Shown here: in pieces, positions 9,220 through 15,410 of the stretch
Numbering within the stretch: the stretch's first letter is position 1
How the letters are laid out: the number at the start of each line of letters is the position of its first letter
DNA from: a virus
Reading direction: 5' to 3' (one strand)
DNA: 47,593 bases
Virus record (IMG/VR): IMGVR_UViG_3300032217_001043
Coordinates: 1 to 47,593 of that record
Program-made: the position numbers and the translations under genes
The notes under the pieces: model-generated
What the model was told of the DNA's origin: nothing
The model's input: the letters and a program-made list of their open reading frames with translations, nothing else
The model's database searches: none

Positions 9220-10167
9220 TTAGGTCGCTAGATAACTAATAATTTGAGCACCTGATTTTGCTCTGTGGGCCAAAAGACTAGAATTTATTATGTCGATGAA
9301 TAGCGATTCTCCGGGATCTAGTTCGTATCCAAGAGATGTAGTAGATACAGTTGTATCACTAGTAATGTAAATTACATCGGTATTTGTGGATGCAGCTTTT
9401 ACATTTATTCCACTCTTGCAAGTAAATCCAGCAAATTGTGATGATGTTGTGGTGCTTGTCAATCTATAAGCAGTTCCACCAGTTGGACGAATAACAGCAA
9501 ATCCACCAAGATCACTTCTTAGACCTACTACCTGACCATAGATGGCAGTCATACCAGTTATAATATTTGTATCATTAATTCCAACAGTGTTACCTACGTT
9601 AACTCCTACAGCAGTAGCACCGGAAAGACCTATTACAGTAACGGTAGAAGGAATGGTGGCATTGATTGTTGCGCCAGCAACGTTAACGTTTAGCGCACCA
9701 TTGGTGTAACTTAAAGTTTTTCCGGCTTGATCTACTAAATTGACATAAATGTATGTGAGACCGTTTGGACCCCATACAGAAACTGAATCTGTAGATTTTC
9801 CTAGATAACGACCACCAGTGACTTCTACTTGTGATCCGGTATAAGTTTTGACCCATAGTGGGGATGAAGTTAGACCAGTTGTTACAACTGAACCAGATAC
9901 CACTACTGCAGCACCACCCACACCACGTACATCGATTGTTCCGGTGAATCCAGAGATGGTGGCAGTCATTCCAGTGGCAATTGTTACAGGAAGTGGGTTT
10001 GAAGAATTTACAACAGTGGCCGAGCCATCAACACCATACCCAAGTTTAATGAGTTGGTAGTGGCCTGTGATACCGCCTGTGCCGACATAATCGGTAGCAA
10101 TATATGCGGTTATACCTGCTGTTTGAATTGGAATATTATCTGATGTTACGCCTGTTCCTGATGGCAT
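9220..10167 (-). CDS. Putative beta-rich virion structural protein, 315 aa
   Basis: The protein is almost entirely Gly/Thr/Val/Ser/Ile with short repeated strands (VTIATGM, ATISGFTGTIDV, VSGSVVTTG, ATINATIPSTVTVIG), as in trimeric fibre shafts or head/tail decoration proteins. The C-terminal ~70 residues form a compact beta domain (IYITSDTTVSTTSLGYELDPGESLFIDI) of the type seen at the end of many phage structural proteins. ATG 10167 follows a GAGGT ribosome-binding site and a TCTAAATA late promoter. It is the first gene of the leftward pair. Confidence 0.5.
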   Translation of the reverse strand: MPSGTGVTSDNIPIQTAGITAYIATDYVGTGGITGHYQLIKLGYGVDGSATVVNSSNPLPVTIATGMTATISGFTGTIDVRGVGGAAVVVSGSVVTTGLTSSPLWVKTYTGSQVEVTGGRYLGKSTDSVSVWGPNGLTYIYVNLVDQAGKTLSYTNGALNVNVAGATINATIPSTVTVIGLSGATAVGVNVGNTVGINDTNIITGMTAIYGQVVGLRSDLGGFAVIRPTGGTAYRLTSTTTSSQFAGFTCKSGINVKAASTNTDVIYITSDTTVSTTSLGYELDPGESLFIDIINSSLLAHRAKSGAQIISYLAT

Positions 10168-10196
10168 GGATTAGACCTCGTTAAATAGTTCATGAA

Positions 10197-10204
10197 TATT
10201 TAGA
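10197..10204 (-). promoter_or_regulatory. T4-type late promoter, TCTAAATA
   Basis: On the minus strand TCTAAATA lies 29 nt upstream of ATG 10167. A leader with GAGGT in front of the start codon follows, so this late transcript has an ordinary ribosome-binding site. Confidence 0.6.
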
Positions 10205-10216
10205 TGTATTTAATTA

Positions 10217-10244
10217 TTGATTGTCGGGATATACCGTATATAAT
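10217..10244 (+). promoter_or_regulatory. Sigma70-like promoter of gp33, TTGATT-N16-TATAAT
   Basis: TTGATT at 10217-10222 and TATAAT at 10239-10244 are spaced by 16 nt. Only AAAACC separates the -10 box from ATG 10251, so transcription should start at or next to the A of the start codon and give a leaderless gp33 mRNA. gp55 has the same arrangement. Confidence 0.65.
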
Positions 10245-10250
10245 AAAACC

Positions 10251-10484
10251 ATGTATATAGATGAAGCAGCAAAAGAAAAATTTTCAAATAAAGTTTTAGA
10301 TAGAGTAAAATCTACAAAACTAAGTTTTATGGATTGTATACTTGAATTATCTGAAGAAATGAATATTGATCCAAGTACGGCTGGTAAACTTATTACCAGA
10401 CCAATAATTGAAAAAATTCAAATTGAAGCCCGAGACCGCCATTTGCTAAAGAATGGCAAAACCAAGAAACTCCCAATTGACTAA
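10251..10484 (+). CDS. gp33: gp33-like late promoter co-activator, 77 aa
   Basis: A short, charged, helical protein: SFMDCILELSEEMNIDPSTAGKLI...IEKIQIEARDRHLL. This matches the pattern of gp33 from T4-like marine phages (LDAVLxxCEExxxDPxxxxKxISxxIxxKIExEAxxxxLL). gp33 bridges the host RNA polymerase flap and the sliding clamp to activate late promoters together with sigma gp55. It lies directly before gp32, close to the T4 order 33-59-32 with 59 absent here. The reading frame opens at TTG 10221 inside the promoter; ATG 10251 is the real start. Confidence 0.75.
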   Translation: MYIDEAAKEKFSNKVLDRVKSTKLSFMDCILELSEEMNIDPSTAGKLITRPIIEKIQIEARDRHLLKNGKTKKLPID

Positions 10485-10504
10485 CCACCTAGTTGGGCTA
10501 TAAT
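10477..10504 (+). promoter_or_regulatory. Sigma70-like promoter of gp32, TTGACT-N16-TATAAT
   Basis: TTGACT at 10477-10482 overlaps the gp33 stop codon and TATAAT lies at 10499-10504, 16 nt apart. The predicted start near 10511 gives a leader of about 33 nt that contains the hairpin at 10518-10534. Confidence 0.7.
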
Positions 10505-10517
10505 TAGAATAGAAAGG

Positions 10518-10534
10518 CCGAGGTAGGTCCTCGG
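10518..10534 (+). promoter_or_regulatory. Hairpin in the gp32 leader, candidate translational operator
   Basis: CCGAGG (10518-10523), loop TAGGT, CCTCGG (10529-10534): a perfect 6-bp GC-rich stem ten bases upstream of ATG 10544. The best Shine-Dalgarno-like bases (GGGA, 10533-10536) overlap its 3' arm and a second purine run (AGGTAGG) lies in the 5' arm and loop. T4 gp32 is known to repress its own translation through a leader RNA structure, so an equivalent role is plausible but unproven. Confidence 0.5.
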
Positions 10535-10543
10535 GAAAATACT

Positions 10544-11401
10544 ATGTCAAACTTTGCAGATTTTAAGAAGAAGAGTAAGAACTCAGTCGCATCTCTAACC
10601 GAGCGTATGGATAAGCTCACCTCTAAGGAGAGTTATAAGGACGAACGTCTTTGGAAGCCCGGTATTGATAAGTCAGGCAATGGATACGCTGTAATCCGTT
10701 TCCTGCCTGAAATTCAGGGGGAAGATACCCCATTCGTGTCTATGTACAGCCATGCCTTCAAGGGCAAAGGTGGTTGGCTTTTTGAAAATTGCCCAACTAC
10801 GATTGGTGAGAAGTGCCCAATTTGTCAGGGTAACACTGAACTCTGGAACAGTGGTATTGAAGATGACAAGAACATTGCACGGAATCGTAAGCGTAAGTTG
10901 GCTTATATCTCCAATATTCTTGTAATCGAAGATCCTGCCAATCCAGAGAATAAGGGAAAGGTTTTTCTTTATCAGTATGGCACAAAGATCTTCCAGAAGA
11001 TTCAGAGCCTCGCTCACCCCGAGTATCAGGATGAGGTTGCAGTTGACCCATTCAATTTCTGGACTGGTGCAGACTTCAAGATCAAGATTCGTAATGTTGG
11101 TGGTTATGTTAACTATGATCGTTCAGAGTTTGCATCTCCTGCCCCACTTCTTGGTGGTGATGACAAGAAGCTAGAGGAACTTTGGAAGAAGCAGTATCCT
11201 CTAAAGCCATTTGTTGATAAGAGTCAGTTCAAGAGTTTCACAGAACTCACTGAACGATACAAGAAGGCTGTTGGTGATGATGTTCGTGCTCAGTTTACTG
11301 AAAGCAAAAGCATTGAGGATGATGTGGCAGACACGGTGGTGTCTGAAGACATTGAGGAAAAGGATCCTCTAAAGTACTTCTCCGAGATGGAGAACGATTA
11401 A
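10544..11401 (+). CDS. gp32: gp32 single-stranded DNA-binding protein, 285 aa
   Basis: The N-terminal basic segment (FADFKKKSKNSVASLTERMDKL) corresponds to the cooperative self-binding region. The OB-fold core contains the gp32 zinc ligands His70, Cys83, Cys91 and Cys94 (SHAFKG...ENCPT...KCPIC). The C-terminus is acidic (SIEDDVADTVVSEDIEEKD) and recruits replication and recombination proteins in T4. It coats ssDNA at forks and in recombination, working with UvsY and UvsW encoded nearby. Its own promoter, leader hairpin and terminator make it a discrete unit. Codons are visibly richer in C/G endings (AAG, CTC, GTC) than in surrounding genes, fitting high expression. Confidence 0.93.
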   Translation: MSNFADFKKKSKNSVASLTERMDKLTSKESYKDERLWKPGIDKSGNGYAVIRFLPEIQGEDTPFVSMYSHAFKGKGGWLFENCPTTIGEKCPICQGNTELWNSGIEDDKNIARNRKRKLAYISNILVIEDPANPENKGKVFLYQYGTKIFQKIQSLAHPEYQDEVAVDPFNFWTGADFKIKIRNVGGYVNYDRSEFASPAPLLGGDDKKLEELWKKQYPLKPFVDKSQFKSFTELTERYKKAVGDDVRAQFTESKSIEDDVADTVVSEDIEEKDPLKYFSEMEND

Positions 11402-11402
11402 G

Positions 11403-11427
11403 AAAAGCCCCCGCAAGGGGGTTTTTT
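11403..11427 (+). terminator. gp32 terminator, possibly bidirectional
   Basis: AAAAG then CCCCC (11408-11412), GCAA tetraloop, GGGGG (11417-11421), then six T. The minus strand also reads a stem followed by a T-rich tail (TTTTCTT), so it can end the convergent transcript of the 148-aa gene, whose stop codon lies at its edge. Confidence 0.85.
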
Positions 11428-11872
11428 ATGCCCATGATGGTGGAGAAGATGTTTTTGTAGATCTATCCAAAAATATTAAATTTGTTGGAGCAATTGTAGG
11501 TCTTTCTACCAAATCAGTATTTTGATTCTTAGTAGATACATTCATGTCATTGACTTGCTGTGCAATCTTCTGAAGAGATGGCATGATATTATCTTTAATT
11601 TGTTTTTCAATATTTGAAGTTTTAGAATTATCCATGAAACCGGTATTAGCCTGCATTGGAATTATTCTGGATTGATTTGGTGCAGCAATAACTGGAGAAA
11701 CATTTACACTGGTATCCATGGACATCATGGATAGATTTTGAGTACTAAAAGGAGAAGGAGTAACTGAATATGATGGTTCTGTTATTTCTAGTTTTTGCTC
11801 AGATCTTCCTATGGCATCACTAAATACAGTTTTTTCTGCTTCAATGTTTATTTTTGCTTCATTATTATCCAA
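11426..11872 (-). CDS. Hypothetical protein, 148 aa, baseplate cluster
   Basis: No family is recognised. The protein is Ser/Thr/Asn/Pro-rich with a predicted amphipathic or coiled-coil segment (IEKQIKDNIMPSLQKIAQQVNDM) near residues 88-110. The start is a TTG at 11872, supported by AGGA seven bases upstream; no ATG gives a longer frame. It overlaps the end of the gp51-like frame by eight bases, so it is the last gene of the leftward gp4-tube-gp26-gp51 cluster. A role in baseplate or tail assembly is inferred only from position. Confidence 0.5.
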   Translation of the reverse strand: MDNNEAKINIEAEKTVFSDAIGRSEQKLEITEPSYSVTPSPFSTQNLSMMSMDTSVNVSPVIAAPNQSRIIPMQANTGFMDNSKTSNIEKQIKDNIMPSLQKIAQQVNDMNVSTKNQNTDLVERPTIAPTNLIFLDRSTKTSSPPSWA

Positions 11873-12068
11873 AGTGTTGTCCTGCTGTTTGGTTATGTAA
11901 TTGTTTCTGTTCTTGTTCTAAATTGTAATTTACCAAAATGTTAATGTACACTTCTCGCTCCCAAAAATACATATTTTCGATATCTTGGACACTCCATTTT
12001 AATTCTTTCATTAAAGAGAAGTTAGTTTGATAGTAGTCAACCACATCAAAGTAACTTGCTGCTAGATA
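11865..12068 (-). CDS. gp51-like baseplate hub assembly ORF, probably made by -1 frameshift from gp26
   Basis: In the -1 frame relative to gp26, 67 codons continue past the slippery run and encode YLAASYFDVVDYYQ... WSVQDIENMYFWEREVYINIL. This resembles short gp51/hub-assembly proteins of T4-like phages (YY...LM...WSxxDIExMxxWERxxYxxxL). The frame is open only from just after a TGA at 12093-12095. It has no ATG before the conserved part, and the possible GTG or internal ATG lacks a ribosome-binding site. A ribosome slipping at T TTT TTT (12074-12068) would yield a 284-aa gp26-gp51 fusion. If not shifted, initiation would need an unusual start. Confidence 0.6.
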   Translation of the reverse strand, partial: YLAASYFDVVDYYQTNFSLMKELKWSVQDIENMYFWEREVYINILVNYNLEQEQKQLHNQTAGQHFG

Positions 12069-12718
12069 AAAAAACTTAGGAAACCAGATACCTCACTCTC
12101 ACTATTTTCTTTTTCTACCTTGAACCATAATCTTGGTTCGTTTTTCACAAATTCATTAATTTGTTTCATAGTAAACAAAGGGAGATTGTCGATGATCTCT
12201 TTGCACTTTTCATTTACAAATTTATCTAAGTAAAAAACTTGACCAGAAATTATTATACTTTTAATGCATGATTTAGAATAGATTTCATCCGAAAATGAAT
12301 CTTGTTTTAGTAAATCACTTAAAGAAGGAGTTGCTAGAGTAATTGTAATGGACTCACCCACTGGTATATTCAATGATTGAATTGCATTTTTATTTTCAAT
12401 ATTTGATATTCCAATTTGAGTTTTTTCTTGATTTATAATCACATTAATCAATTCATCAACACTTTTAGATCTGATTTGTAAAAATAAGTATTCTGCATCA
12501 GCAAGACATAAATCTTGTACATTTTTTAAATCACAATTGTCTTTTATGCATTCATATAACGCCAATAATGACAATTTTTTATTATCTTCATTAAGTATCA
12601 AAGATATTTTTTTAGCATCTTTTACTTTAAATGCAGTAAATAAAACTTTCTTTTTACTAAAAGGTAGTGTGGTTTCAAACTTGGGTTGCGAGTCTTTAAA
12701 TAAATTTAAAATATCCAT
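12062..12718 (-). CDS. gp26: gp26-like baseplate hub assembly protein, 218 aa
   Basis: The size (about 200 aa), the N-terminal pattern LPFSKKKVLFTAFKVKDAKKI and the middle LADAEYLFLQIRSKSVDEL fit the T4 baseplate chaperone family of gp26, which helps hub assembly and is not in the finished virion. KFVNEKCKEIIDNLPLFTMKQINEFV near the C-terminus also fits. ATG 12718 follows TTGGAA. The last codons are AGT TTT TTT ATC TAG, and the T7 run is in phase with a -1 slippery heptamer that leads into the gp51-like frame. This matches tail assembly chaperone pairs such as lambda G/GT. Confidence 0.65.
   Translation of the reverse strand: MDILNLFKDSQPKFETTLPFSKKKVLFTAFKVKDAKKISLILNEDNKKLSLLALYECIKDNCDLKNVQDLCLADAEYLFLQIRSKSVDELINVIINQEKTQIGISNIENKNAIQSLNIPVGESITITLATPSLSDLLKQDSFSDEIYSKSCIKSIIISGQVFYLDKFVNEKCKEIIDNLPLFTMKQINEFVKNEPRLWFKVEKENSESEVSGFLSFFI
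12068..12074 (-). other. Candidate -1 programmed frameshift site, T TTT TTT
   Basis: Seven T on the coding strand are phased with gp26 as T|TTT|TTT|ATC|TAG, the canonical X XXY YYZ layout. Both Phe tRNAs can re-pair after a one-base backward slip, and the next codons are then TAT CTA GCA in the gp51-like frame. RNA polymerase slippage on the T7 run would also mix the frames. I did not evaluate a downstream stimulatory structure. Confidence 0.55.
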
Positions 12719-12734
12719 AATAATTCCAAAAAAT

Positions 12735-13331
12735 TTATAGTATAGAAGATCTAATAATAGATCTGTAATTCAATACAACTTGATAAAGTAAGGGAGAATC
12801 TGCCTTGGCAGATAATTGAATAGGCAATGCCTCTACTGGATATACTTCTTGAAATGTCCATAGAGATTGGTTGTTTATTGAAACCGACTGGTTTCCATTT
12901 AAATCCAAATATGTAAGTTGAAGGTTTGCAGGTTGTACGGTTTCAGTATACCAAGGAACAAAAAAAGTATTATTTTTTCTATTATACATGGCATCAAACC
13001 AGTCATTAAAATAATTTAAAACAAATAAATCACCAGTGACATAAAAAGTCATTACAATTCCACCAACAAATTTTGTAGAATTGGGAACAGCTCTACCATA
13101 ATTGTAACCTTGTAGCCCATCATATATGTAATTAGTTGCACGTGCACCAAAAGAAATTTCAGATGGATAAACAGTTATATATGATGATGATACTTGACCA
13201 TTGGGAAGGTCATTTAATTCGGGTCTGTAAATTTTTACAGCATATCTATTGGCTCTTTGAAGACCGCCACGGGTATTCAAATAATTCTTTAAATTATCAA
13301 TATTATTGGTGTTTATGGGTGAGGATGACAT
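12735..13331 (-). CDS. Tail-tube-like protein (gp19/gp54 family), 198 aa
   Basis: The motifs GGLQRANRYAVKIYRPE near the N-terminus, TVYPSEISFGARATNY, MTFYVTGDLFVLNYFNDWFDAM and a terminal beta strand (LLYQVVLNYRS) follow the gp19 tail-tube fold pattern (xGGxRxNRFxVx..., W/F-x-x-W in the middle). It lies in the baseplate cluster between gp4 and gp26 rather than beside the sheath. It could therefore be the tube initiator (gp54 role) or a distal tube ring. It overlaps gp4 by 19 nt. Confidence 0.55.
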   Translation of the reverse strand: MSSSPINTNNIDNLKNYLNTRGGLQRANRYAVKIYRPELNDLPNGQVSSSYITVYPSEISFGARATNYIYDGLQGYNYGRAVPNSTKFVGGIVMTFYVTGDLFVLNYFNDWFDAMYNRKNNTFFVPWYTETVQPANLQLTYLDLNGNQSVSINNQSLWTFQEVYPVEALPIQLSAKADSPLLYQVVLNYRSIIRSSIL

Positions 13332-13744
13332 TTGTTATATAACTCTTTTTCTGTTAAAATTTTGAATTCTATATTGTGTTTTTCACAATAACTTTCCGCT
13401 GCCTTCCACTTTGCAGTATTTACTGCCCATATATACTTTTCATTTTTGGTGGCATTTTCCTTTAAGAAGGTTTGTTTTTTGGGTTTGACTTCTACCATCC
13501 AAATTTTTTTATTATTGTTTTGCTTTATTTCTATTAAAAAATCTGGATAATAGTTTTTAATCTTATTCTCTATTGGATGCACATAAGGAATTGCAATTTC
13601 TTCAGATGACCATTTTATTATATTTGGATGATCATCACAAAATTTGCAAACTGTTCTTTCCCAAAGAGATCTGCAGACGATCTTTTCACAGTCGCCTATA
13701 TATTTTTCTTTATTTTTTGGAAAAAACTGTGTTCTATACGCCAT
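13313..13744 (-). CDS. gp4: gp4-like head completion protein, 143 aa
   Basis: The sequence CRSLWERTVCKFCDDHPNIIKWSSEEIAIPYVHPIENKIKNYYPDFLI ... MVEVKPKKQ carries the PD-(D/E)xK-like signature: Glu in WSSEE, Asp in YYPDF, and ExK in VEVKPK. This is characteristic of the gp4 (50/65) head completion family, about 150 aa in T4. It is thought to trim or bind the DNA end and ready filled heads for tail joining. It is preceded by a CATAAATA late promoter six bases before ATG 13744, with no Shine-Dalgarno. Confidence 0.8.
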   Translation of the reverse strand: MAYRTQFFPKNKEKYIGDCEKIVCRSLWERTVCKFCDDHPNIIKWSSEEIAIPYVHPIENKIKNYYPDFLIEIKQNNNKKIWMVEVKPKKQTFLKENATKNEKYIWAVNTAKWKAAESYCEKHNIEFKILTEKELYNKCHPHP

Positions 13745-13750
13745 TTTAAA

Positions 13751-13758
13751 TATTTATG
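13751..13758 (-). promoter_or_regulatory. T4-type late promoter of gp4, CATAAATA
   Basis: On the minus strand CATAAATA is followed by TTTAAA and then ATG 13744. The six-base gap places the expected transcript start at or next to the start codon (leaderless candidate). Confidence 0.65.
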
Positions 13759-13763
13759 ATATT

Positions 13764-13771
13764 GCTAAATA
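13764..13771 (+). promoter_or_regulatory. T4-type late promoter of gp48, GCTAAATA
   Basis: GCTAAATA is followed by a seven-base gap (TTGTAGT) and then ATG 13779, with no Shine-Dalgarno. It is divergent from the gp4 late promoter six bases away; the two late elements sit back to back. Confidence 0.6.
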
Positions 13772-13778
13772 TTGTAGT

Positions 13779-14585
13779 ATGGCATCAACATATATATACC
13801 CAATTGCAGGTAGCGCCTCTGGTGCTGAAGTGCCTTTGCAGCTCAGATTTGACGTTGCATCATATTCCTTGAAGAATTTTGAAAGAACCAGAGCTTCTAT
13901 TGTAACTAGATCAGATGCCACCATAGTGCTTCCTATGCCAAAAGAACCGGGTTACAGTATCATTCACCAGTTTGGTGAAGGTCAAAATCCTGTTGGACCC
14001 GTAATTTCTATGGCAGGTGCAGCCAATAGCGGTGGCTTAGATAACTTTGGAACTTTGTATTCAAGAGTAATGCAGCCAGTAGCATTCTTTGCTGAAAGGC
14101 AATATGCAACTGATACATATAGACGGTTTAGTAATATTACCGAACTTACGATGGTTTCAGAGGCTAGAAAAAGTTATTACTTTGAATATTTGTTTGTTCC
14201 AAAATCACCAGATGAGTCAAATGTGGTTGCTGATATTGTTGGGACGTTTAGAAAGGGATCTTATCCCGTAGTTGCCACAGGCTTGCCCGAAAGATCTTAT
14301 CCACAAAGACTATGGAATATTTCCGTAATGAATGGTGGAGAAATGAACCCAAATAGAACTGCAGATTGGTTTGGCGAACCTCTTCCATGTGTTTTAAGTG
14401 GTATTGTCGTAAAACATGCAGATTACGGTGACCCAGTATTGCGGTATCTTAAAGACTATCGTTCATCTGCTGTTATGCTTGGTCTTAATTTTGTTGAATT
14501 TGAAACTGGTACATATGTTCCAGATGCAAATGCTACTTGGTCTAAATCTGAAATTTCAGATTATTATTTTGGATACTCTGGATAA
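13779..14585 (+). CDS. gp48: gp48-like baseplate tail-tube cap, 268 aa
   Basis: The pattern YSLKNFERTRASIVTRSDATIVLPMPKEPGYSI...GPVISMAG, followed by a C-terminal tube-like domain ending in SAVMLGLNFVEFETG, matches gp48 of T4-like marine phages (Pro-rich IALPIP strand in the N-terminal half). gp48 caps the hub and starts tube polymerisation together with gp54. The ORF stays open upstream into gp4, but ATG 13779 directly follows the late promoter and is the sensible start. Its stop overlaps gp53 (TAATG). Confidence 0.65.
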   Translation: MASTYIYPIAGSASGAEVPLQLRFDVASYSLKNFERTRASIVTRSDATIVLPMPKEPGYSIIHQFGEGQNPVGPVISMAGAANSGGLDNFGTLYSRVMQPVAFFAERQYATDTYRRFSNITELTMVSEARKSYYFEYLFVPKSPDESNVVADIVGTFRKGSYPVVATGLPERSYPQRLWNISVMNGGEMNPNRTADWFGEPLPCVLSGIVVKHADYGDPVLRYLKDYRSSAVMLGLNFVEFETGTYVPDANATWSKSEISDYYFGYSG

Positions 14586-15409
14586 TGAAATACTTTGATA
14601 AACTTCCAAAACGAACTTTTGAAACTACACTTGGATCTTTTTCTATTAGTGATTATTTTAGTTACTATAAGTTTAGCTTTGATTTAGTTAACAAAAGAGA
14701 ATTTGAATTTGATAGCAAAACCACATTAGTAGAAGCTGCTTCCACTCTCTATGAAGATCCAAATTCTTTTTGGTTAATTCTTTTAGCCAATCAAACTATA
14801 AATCCATTTTTCTTGTTTATTGATAATTCTACAGATTTTATTCAAAATAATACAAATAAAGTAACTTCTTTAATTGTAAACCAATCTTCAGGTAGTACTG
14901 GTTATTATATGTCAGCTGGAAGTTTAATAACGTTGCAGTCGGCAACAGCAGGCAATCCATATGATTTTAGTTATGTTGGAAATTTTGATTTAAATGGAGA
15001 TGTTTATATTGTTGAAGAACAAAATTCTTATACAAAACGAATAACAATAAAACCCAAGCCTAATAATACACCAATTCCTATAGATAATTTAATGAGAGTA
15101 CAGTATATAGATATGAATGCACCATCAGAATGGCAATCATCTACAGAAAATGAAGGAATAGCATCAAATTTTGTTAAAAGTTATTTGCAAGCTACTGAAT
15201 CCATTGATGACTCTGGTCCAGTAGGTTCTATATCATTTACAAACATGTTACTGGCTGATGTTCCAAATGTATACAATCCTGCAAGTTCTCAAATATCAGA
15301 ACAAACATTTCAAGAAGCTGCACAGTATGCAAATAGAAAGGTGAATATATTTAATCCAAGTGAATTGTCCAAAGTGACGAGTCGTTTAATTACGATTAAA
15401 TATACATGA
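14585..15409 (+). CDS. gp53: gp53-like baseplate wedge protein, 274 aa
   Basis: The N-terminal 90 residues contain TLVEAASTLYEDPNSFWLILLANQTINPFF, the LysM-like signature of T4 gp53 (DVAYKLYGDxxxxWxLLMMNxIxNPY). gp53 clamps wedges together in the T4 baseplate. The protein is longer than T4 gp53 (196 aa) because of a Ser/Thr/Asn-rich insertion after residue 95. It is translationally coupled to gp48 and followed one base after its stop by the hub-like gene. Confidence 0.7.
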   Translation: MKYFDKLPKRTFETTLGSFSISDYFSYYKFSFDLVNKREFEFDSKTTLVEAASTLYEDPNSFWLILLANQTINPFFLFIDNSTDFIQNNTNKVTSLIVNQSSGSTGYYMSAGSLITLQSATAGNPYDFSYVGNFDLNGDVYIVEEQNSYTKRITIKPKPNNTPIPIDNLMRVQYIDMNAPSEWQSSTENEGIASNFVKSYLQATESIDDSGPVGSISFTNMLLADVPNVYNPASSQISEQTFQEAAQYANRKVNIFNPSELSKVTSRLITIKYT

Positions 15410-15410
15410 T

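Noticed and set aside
10472-10497. Inverted repeat CCCAA...TTGGG as a gp33 terminator
   Set aside because: Only five pairs with a 16-base loop and no T-run; it coincides with the gp32 promoter instead.
10673-11051. Leftward ORFs of 84 and 114 aa inside gp32
   Set aside because: They overlap the conserved gp32 core on the other strand and have no start signals or recognisable content.
13644-13778. N-terminal extension of gp48 to 13644
   Set aside because: The extension would overlap gp4 on the other strand and include the late promoter; ATG 13779 is directly downstream of that promoter.
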